NCBI GenBank assembly: GCA_027941995.1
Contig: CP115967.1
Coordinates: 108,503-172,502 of the forward strand
DNA from: Erythrobacteraceae bacterium WH01K
Lineage (GTDB): Bacteria > Pseudomonadota > Alphaproteobacteria > Sphingomonadales > Sphingomonadaceae
Direction of reading: 5' to 3'
DNA length: 64,000 nucleotides
Shown: one piece after another, positions 58,849-64,000 of the stretch
Layout of the letters: every line of letters begins with the position of its first letter
Numbering within the stretch: position 1 is the first letter of the stretch
Notes under the pieces: generated by a model
The model's database searches: none
What the model saw: only the letters and a program-made list of their open reading frames with translations
What the model was told of the DNA's origin: nothing
Made by a program: the position numbers and the translations under genes

Positions 58849-59703
58849 TGGGCGGACAAACCTCGCCAGCCGTACCTTCCGAAAGGGGTTGCCCGGGGGC
58901 ATTGCTGAGGCTGCGCGGTGCACGGTGTTACCTTGCTGGACAGAGCGCATTATTGTGGACACGTAAGCGCGGGTCTCGCGAAAGGGTGGAATCCCGTTAT
59001 ACTGCTCCACTCGCCCAGGTCCCGCATTATATGCGGCCAACGCCAATTCCCATTTGCCGAACCGATCGAGTTGCATACGGAGATAGCGCGCACCGCCCGC
59101 AAGGTTTTCCTGCAGATCCCACGGATCGACAACGCCCAGATCGTCGGCCGTGCCCGGCATCAATTGCGTCAGTCCCATCGCTCCGGCATGGCTTCGCGCA
59201 TACGGACGGTAGCGGCTTTCCTGGGCCACCAGGGCATCGAACAGTCTGACGGGAACGCCGGCGGCACAAGCTGCTGAAACAATCTCCTGAAAATATAGCC
59301 GACGTCGATATTGCGCCTCGCTGCCGATGCCGTGCAGCGGGAAATAATCGACTTCGCCGCACCCGGGTGTCGCTTGACCGGCTCTTCGTATTTCCGGGCT
59401 AGGATCGAAGGTTGGAAGCCCCACCCTCATCCAATTGGGTACGTGCAGCGCAGCTTTAGCCGGAACAAATGGGGTCGATGGGCTGGCAGCAGAAGGCTCG
59501 CCAAACTCGACATTACGTCCGTCTTGCTCAAGCGCTTGCGAATGTGGCCTTTCCCGACCAATTGAAGTTGCCACCTCGGACCGAACCGTCGGGACAAGTA
59601 TCTCGAACGCTTGCTGTCGAGACGACGTAAAACTTTCGATATGAACCTGTTGCGCGGAAGCTGGGCCGGACAGGGCCAAAACGGCAAAAAGAAGTTTTTT
59701 CAT
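58828..59703 (-). CDS. Lytic transglycosylase (SLT family) of the transfer region
   Basis: A protein of 291 residues. Signal peptide MKKLLFAVLALSGPASAQ. The SLT domain (about 135-260) has FDALVAQESRYRPYARSHAGAMGLTQLMPGTADDLGVVDPWDLQENLAGGARYL with catalytic Glu in AQESR, and LALAAYNAGPGRVEQYNG. Such enzymes open peptidoglycan for the type IV channel, the role of orf169 in F. ATG 59703 with GAAAGG upstream is chosen. Confidence 0.87.
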   Translation of the reverse strand: MKKLLFAVLALSGPASAQQVHIESFTSSRQQAFEILVPTVRSEVATSIGRERPHSQALEQDGRNVEFGEPSAASPSTPFVPAKAALHVPNWMRVGLPTFDPSPEIRRAGQATPGCGEVDYFPLHGIGSEAQYRRRLYFQEIVSAACAAGVPVRLFDALVAQESRYRPYARSHAGAMGLTQLMPGTADDLGVVDPWDLQENLAGGARYLRMQLDRFGKWELALAAYNAGPGRVEQYNGIPPFRETRAYVSTIMRSVQQGNTVHRAASAMPPGNPFRKVRLARFVRPSEIPED

Positions 59704-59845
59704 GACCATACCTTTCGGCATGGTTTCCTATCGCAATCTCATCATAGAGGGGTTCTGCCAGACCGCAATGTCTAGCTCTGGTTTTCTTTCTCGAGAATGT
59801 CTGGTGCGTCAGATGGAAAAGGCAAAGACTGGGCCGCTTGCTGCC

Positions 59846-59882
59846 TGTCCGCTTTAGCGCAAACTTGCGGACATAGCGGACA
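59846..59882. repeat. TGTCCGCT/AGCGGACA inverted repeat, copy 5
   Basis: Perfect 8-base arms at 59846-59853 and 59875-59882 with an internal TGCGGACA just before the right arm. It is the same type as the copies in the first 6 kb, here at the border between the transfer region and the metabolic genes. Confidence 0.6.
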
Positions 59883-59924
59883 TAGCAATAGGCGATCCGG
59901 GTCTACCTCGTTATCGCGCACAGC

Positions 59925-60131
59925 ATGCTCAAGGATATGAACTTCAAAGGGAACTGGCGCGACTATCAGGCGCGGGTCCTTGAAGAGATGGACGAGCATT
60001 TTGCTACGCGCTATGTCATCGCCTTTCCCGGCAATGGCGTACTTGAGCGACTCGTGATTGAGGCAAAATCACGCCGGGTCAGCGTAGTTGACCGTCGTGG
60101 ACCTCTTGGGACAAATCCTCGCGAGAGGTGA
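59925..60131 (+). pseudogene. N-terminal remnant of a DEAD/DEAH-type helicase
   Basis: NFKGNWRDYQARVLEEMDEHF is the typical start of a helicase family whose next part reads VVAAPGSGKT; here the following YVIAFPGNGV and VIEAKSRRVSVVD appear as broken echoes of that sequence. The frame ends after 68 residues, far short of a helicase, so this is a fossil. Confidence 0.5.
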
Positions 60132-60195
60132 AACTCTCTGGCAGCAAATCCATGTACCGGCCACTCCAAACCAAGCGAGTAAATGAGCAATCTTC

Positions 60196-60870
60196 TCATT
60201 CATCTGCAGAAGTCTTGGTCGCTCCGTAGATCGATATCAAGCCAGTGATGGTTTGATATCTCTTGCATTCTGTGATGCTGAGAAATCCAGCTTGTTCCAT
60301 AAGCGGTACAAGCGCGCCGTCCGCGTTTGGCTGCGTGTCCGAAACACCGTCGAGCTGCTGTATCGTTGCTCTGAACAGGACACGCATGAGGCGTGATTGC
60401 TGCTCGCCGTAGTCTGCTATGAACAGGCGTCCACCTGGCTTAAGTGCTTCGTAAATCTCGCAAAGCAAGCGGAGCTTCTCATCATAAGGAACTTGATGGA
60501 GAACGAGGCAGAGTGTGGCGATGTTCGGCGCTGGCCATTTGGCAACAGTGGCCACCGAGAATAATCCATGTTTGAATTCAGCATCTATTCCAGCTCGCCC
60601 CGCTTTCTTTCGTGCGATCTGGATCGCATCTTCGTCTGGATCGATCCCGAAGTACGTCGTGGCTGGGTTTTTCGTGGCCAGTAGTGGCGCCAGGCTGCCG
60701 GTACCCGCCCCAATGTCGAGCAGGACCTCGTTACACTTGGGCTCAATCAGGTCCACAAGGTCTCTACGCCACCTTTTTTCGCGGGTCGAAAGTCGGGCCC
60801 CGATATCGTAGAGTGGCGTGAGAATAGGATAACCGGCTGGCGGCGTATAGACTGCATGTTGATCGGTCAT
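60196..60870 (-). CDS. SAM-dependent class I methyltransferase
   Basis: A protein of 224 residues. Motif I LLDIGAGTGSLAPLLA near 51-66, the acidic residue after it in YFGIDPDEDAI, the motif IV-like IATLCLVLHQVPYDEK and LKPGGRLFIADYGEQQ. It resembles UbiE-like small-molecule methyltransferases. The start overlaps the desaturase-family stop as ATGA. The substrate may be a lipid-like product of the neighbouring genes, which is a guess. Confidence 0.75.
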   Translation of the reverse strand: MTDQHAVYTPPAGYPILTPLYDIGARLSTREKRWRRDLVDLIEPKCNEVLLDIGAGTGSLAPLLATKNPATTYFGIDPDEDAIQIARKKAGRAGIDAEFKHGLFSVATVAKWPAPNIATLCLVLHQVPYDEKLRLLCEIYEALKPGGRLFIADYGEQQSRLMRVLFRATIQQLDGVSDTQPNADGALVPLMEQAGFLSITECKRYQTITGLISIYGATKTSADE

Positions 60871-61752
60871 GCCTGTCTCTCGCTTTGTGGGCCGAGCTCC
60901 GGCAGAGACTGTGCCTGCTTTCTAAATGGTTCGGCCAACTGTGCTAGATAGGCATCCGGATAATCTTCGATGCCAGCGAGGCCAATCGCCCCCGCTCTGA
61001 TATGCTGGCTCGACCCAAAGCGCGCTGTACCAAGCAGAACATCCCAGAGCGTCAAGAAGAGACCGAAATTGACGTCGCCGTCCGTTTCGGATGCGAGGTG
61101 GTGGTGCCGATGAACTGGAGCGACGGCCCAGATATATGCCAACGGCCCGACCCGCATGTCGACGTTCGAGTGCTGTAACTGGAGCTGTATCAGCACCGCA
61201 AAGGAAGCCACGGCGGCGACATCGAGAGGGATTCCCAGAAGAAGCCAGGGCAACGCACCGGCGGTAACCTCGATGAACTGGTGGACTGGATGCTTCAGTA
61301 GCCCGTTGAAGCCGTACATGCGGCGTACCGAATGATGCACGGCGTGAAAACGCCAGAGAAACGAAACCCTGTGACTGGCGAAATGGGCAAGGGTAATCCC
61401 CACGTCGAGGAGTACAATAGCCATTGCTACATCGGCCCATAAGGGCAGCGTCTTTGGCCAGGCTGATTCCCAAGGGACAAGGCTTGTGATGAGCGGAAGA
61501 AGCAGCACCATAGCCACAAGAGATCCTTCATTCACGAGGGCATGCAAAATGTCTCTACGGCCATCGCCATGGCTCGAGTTCCACTGGTTTTCGAAAGGCG
61601 CGATACGCTCGGCGGCGAGCGAGGACCCAATCGCGGCGATGATCAGAACGAACAACCAGGCCGGCGAACTACCCGAGGACACGATCGCCGTAGCGCCCCC
61701 GACAAAGCCGAAAAAATAGAGCGGGCCATAGAGATAACGAAAAAACGGCCAT
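60867..61752 (-). CDS. Sterol desaturase / fatty-acid hydroxylase family membrane protein, possible frameshift near the start
   Basis: A di-iron membrane oxygenase of about 290 residues. Histidine clusters LAHFASHRVSFLWRFHAVHHS (HxxxH and HxxHH) and HRHHHLASET are present, with 4-6 hydrophobic segments. In the uninterrupted frame the only start is GTG 61682. However, the same frame continues upstream with RYLYGPLYFFGFVGGATAIV, as in family N-termini, and ATG 61752 with GGAGG six bases before it would join this if the run of six T (61740-61745 on the complement) had one base fewer. Either a real frameshift or a homopolymer error. Coupled to the methyltransferase gene. Confidence 0.7.
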
Positions 61753-61824
61753 TGCAGCCTCCATCAAACGATGGTTCCGTCTACGCTCCCTTAGGGCCCC
61801 GGTATTGAACGTTTCGCTGGCGTC

Positions 61825-62628
61825 TTAACGCACGATGGTAATCTCGATTTTTGCGAGACCCTGTGATGGCGTCACGCCGAACCATTCGACCAAACGACGG
61901 GTAAAATGCGCTTGATCGGAAAACCCACCTGCGGCCGCGGCGGCAGCTAGACTATGAGACTGGTGGAAACCTTCGATGGCACGCTGAACTTGCAACCATT
62001 GCAGGAGCTTGGTCGTCGGCACTCCAAAATCTCGAATCGCAATTTCCCGCATCCGCGTGGTCGAAACACCGACGGCTTTGGCCAATTCCGAAGGTGACGC
62101 CCCGGGTTCGATCCGTTGCAGCGTAGAGCGGAGGCGCGGGTCGATTTGGCTCGAACCCTTCCGGTTCAAAAAGCCTTCCATCCATTTGCGTGCCTCGTTC
62201 CCAGATCCAACCAGAGCCAATGCATTCGCTTCAGCGGTCGAAAGCCGTTCCAGTCCAACACTCTTGTTGAGGTCACGGGTTCCCATGAAAAACGGATCGA
62301 CATACAGATTTCGCAGGATGGCACCGGATGGCGTCAAGCGGTGAACCGTGGTGGCAGGGATGAGAACAGCTTCACGGGGCGACAAGCGAAGATCTCGGTC
62401 AGCGTTAATGCTGCAAGAGTCGACCAGCGAAAGACTGATCTGGTGTGCCAGATGACTGTGCGGACGGTTCTCTCCTGTTTGGGCGTCGAGAAGTGCCCAG
62501 CCAAATCCGAGCATCATGTTGCCCTCCCATGAGGCGTCGGTGCTTCTCAAAGAGCGATTTCGTCTTAGCTGCTGTGCAATCGGACGTTCCTTTCTGAGAG
62601 ATCTCAACGCGTTCCCGGCTCTCCTCAA
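61825..62628 (-). CDS. AraC-family transcriptional regulator
   Basis: A protein of up to 267 residues. An N-terminal cupin-like sensing part (GENRPHSHLAHQISLSLVDS...REAVLIPATTVHRLTPSG) and a C-terminal pair of helix-turn-helices (ASPSELAKAVGVSTTRMREIAIRDFGVPTTKLLQWLQVQRAIE and SLAAAAAAGGFSDQAHFTRRLVEWFGVTPSQ). TTG 62628 overlaps the P450 stop; ATG 62517 with GGGAGG upstream may be the true start, but WEG before it resembles family sequence. It likely controls the P450 or desaturase genes. Confidence 0.83.
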   Translation of the reverse strand: MRRAGNALRSLRKERPIAQQLRRNRSLRSTDASWEGNMMLGFGWALLDAQTGENRPHSHLAHQISLSLVDSCSINADRDLRLSPREAVLIPATTVHRLTPSGAILRNLYVDPFFMGTRDLNKSVGLERLSTAEANALALVGSGNEARKWMEGFLNRKGSSQIDPRLRSTLQRIEPGASPSELAKAVGVSTTRMREIAIRDFGVPTTKLLQWLQVQRAIEGFHQSHSLAAAAAAGGFSDQAHFTRRLVEWFGVTPSQGLAKIEITIVR

Positions 62629-63911
62629 GTCTCTTTCAAAGACCGCTCACTGCGCCGGATATCCTCGAGAATGATCTTGCTGCCTGGCAGCGCCGGCATC
62701 CGGGAACGATCGATGCGCAGGTCCTGGGCGGGGAGCCGATATTCCAATTCGCAAAGAAGCATTCGCAACGCGCGCTCCATCACTTCGAGCACGACCGTCT
62801 CGCCGGGGCAGCGATGATTTTTCGGGACATCGCCGCCGCCCTGAGGGATCAATGCGAACGCGGAAATGCTTTCCTCGCGAAAGCGCTCCGGATTGAAGGT
62901 TTCCGGCTCGTTCCAGAGATGAGGATCAGTGTTGGTTGCGTGCAAGTCGAGCAGGAAACGTCGCCCGGCGGGAAAACGGACATTTCGCCACCGGAAGTCC
63001 TTTCGGCTTCTGGCAGCGACCGCAGGAAAGAAGGGATAGAACCGGCGCACTTCCTGGACGAAATAGCCCATCTCAGAGCGATCGGATGCAGGGGTCGGAG
63101 CCAAATCGGGAAACGAATGGAGAGCATGCGCCAGGAGAGTGATATAGACAGACGCTGCGACGGTTGGGCGCAGAACGTTCAGCAGTTCGACGGCGGCGAT
63201 CTTGGGACTTAGCAGCGCGCCATTCTCATCCCGGTGCCCAGCGATCACAGCCAGCGCGGATTCAGCGTGTGGGACCAGACGGCTATCGCGCACATCCTTG
63301 ATGATGCGAGCGAGCCACGCTTCGGACCGGCTGCGAGCGCGCCGGGCTTGAAAATGGCCCAAGCCGAGCGCGGCCGCGCGGTCGAAGAGTAGAACAAGGT
63401 CGCGAGTTCGCTTGATGCGCTCTTCAGCCGGTAGTGGCACTCCGGCCCAGTCGCACACTGCTTCGGCCAATATGGGATGCAGCGCTTCGTAGAAGATTAC
63501 CTGCGTTTCCCGGGTCCATGCCGGGAGCTGGGCCAACCACATTTTTTCGAATTTCTCTCCCAGAGCCTCGACACGCTCTTGCGTCAGCAACGACACGAAC
63601 ATTTCCTTGCGCCGCAAATGCCGCTCGCCATCCAGACCCTGGACTCCGCCCTTGCCAGTCAAAGTCGCCCGAACCGGTTCCGGCATCGCGCCGTCGCGCG
63701 ACATTCGCGTTTTATCGTAGAACATCTCGGCCGCAGCTTCGCCGCGCAGGCACACAGTCCGCCGGAGCAACAGGCGGGTTTCGAACATATCGCCACCGGT
63801 TCGCGAGCAGACCGTGCTTACGAAGTCATAGGGCCGTCTCAGGAAATGGAGTGTGCTGTCGACGGGCCCTTGCGGTATGAGTTCTTCGCTCTGTTTTATG
63901 GAATGATTCAT
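62625..63911 (-). CDS. Cytochrome P450 of the CYP152 (fatty-acid peroxygenase) type
   Basis: A protein of 428 residues. The I-helix reads LLNVLRPTVAASVYITLLAHALH with Arg248-Pro249 and Ala252, the arrangement that in CYP152 (P450 SP-alpha, BS-beta) replaces the acid-alcohol pair, so that the substrate carboxylate and hydrogen peroxide do the work. The heme loop is IPQGGGDVPKNHRCPGE with Cys368, the CYP152 form; EVRR is the ExxR helix. It would hydroxylate (or decarboxylate) fatty acids using hydrogen peroxide. No redox partner is seen nearby, as expected. ATG 63911 is preferred over the longer frame to 63971. Confidence 0.83.
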   Translation of the reverse strand: MNHSIKQSEELIPQGPVDSTLHFLRRPYDFVSTVCSRTGGDMFETRLLLRRTVCLRGEAAAEMFYDKTRMSRDGAMPEPVRATLTGKGGVQGLDGERHLRRKEMFVSLLTQERVEALGEKFEKMWLAQLPAWTRETQVIFYEALHPILAEAVCDWAGVPLPAEERIKRTRDLVLLFDRAAALGLGHFQARRARSRSEAWLARIIKDVRDSRLVPHAESALAVIAGHRDENGALLSPKIAAVELLNVLRPTVAASVYITLLAHALHSFPDLAPTPASDRSEMGYFVQEVRRFYPFFPAVAARSRKDFRWRNVRFPAGRRFLLDLHATNTDPHLWNEPETFNPERFREESISAFALIPQGGGDVPKNHRCPGETVVLEVMERALRMLLCELEYRLPAQDLRIDRSRMPALPGSKIILEDIRRSERSLKET

Positions 63912-64000
63912 AGACCAATACCGTCCTTTCGATTTGGCATATCGCTGCCGAGCCAGCCACAGCGAAACCAACCGGCTCGCTTTTGACTATGCTCCCGCCG

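Noticed and set aside
1..64000. CRISPR arrays, rRNA or tRNA genes
   Set aside because: No regularly spaced direct repeats of 25-40 bases and no cloverleaf or rRNA sequence was recognised in reading the window.

Overview
The window looks like accessory DNA (a conjugative plasmid or an integrative conjugative element) from an alphaproteobacterium, most likely of the Sphingomonadales / Erythrobacteraceae. The grounds are a LOV-HWE histidine kinase of the type known from Erythrobacter, a CYP152-type P450, scattered GTCCGCT/AGCGGAC inverted repeats of a kind I associate with that group, and an F-type (Tra_F) transfer operon. No replication, relaxase (TraI), coupling-protein (TraD), rRNA or tRNA gene is visible. 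No computed comparison was possible; all family calls are from motifs read by eye.

Layout. (1) 1-5990: a run of single-gene units in mixed orientation, separated by degenerate repeats: chloramphenicol phosphotransferase-like, APH-type phosphotransferase, two GNAT acetyltransferases, an extra apolipoprotein N-acyltransferase and a membrane-anchored alpha/beta hydrolase. (2) 5997-about 13.65 kb: the transposition end of a Tn7-like element, with a TnsA-like endonuclease, TniA (TnsB-type DDE transposase), TniB (TnsC-type AAA), TniQ, a convergent 598-residue protein that may be a divergent TnsE/TniE, and small accessory genes, one split by an in-frame TAG. Its TnsA-side end abuts the 3' stump of a umuD gene, so it probably landed in a umuDC operon; region 1 may be its cargo. 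(3) 13.65-17.1 kb: umuD remnant, umuC, a frameshifted SRAP gene, a thermonuclease-like protein, HU and a WGR protein. (4) 17.1-about 33.8 kb: a Tn554-like transposition triad (TnpA/B/C) followed by a defence island: a Gabija-type GajB/GajA pair, a two-gene unit coupling an Xre/MbcA/ParS-type antitoxin to a HEPN-motif protein, a type III restriction-modification system, a membrane HEPN-motif protein with a cysteine cluster, and a serine resolvase. (5) 33.8-38.5 kb: a decayed integrase, a LOV histidine kinase with a stand-alone receiver, and two convergent GntR/FCD-type regulators. (6) 38.5-57.3 kb: a compact, co-oriented F-type type IV secretion operon in the order traA-L-E-K-B-dsbC-V-C-orf-trbI-traF(peptidase)-W-orf-U-trbC-N-orf-F-H-G. 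(7) 57.3-59.7 kb: a strong inverted repeat, divergent small genes including a regulator, and a lytic transglycosylase. (8) 59.8-64 kb: a helicase remnant and a co-oriented set of P450 (CYP152-like), AraC regulator, sterol-desaturase-family protein and methyltransferase.

How they work together. The tra genes would build a pilus and mating channel. The cysteine-rich TraN, TraU and TraH are served by DsbC and a CxxC-bearing TraF. The Tn7-like and Tn554-like modules would bring passengers; the latter is followed directly by a stack of defence genes. The most interesting points are the complete TnsA-TniABQ set with a possible extra targeting factor, the antitoxin-HEPN operon, and the membrane HEPN protein beside it.
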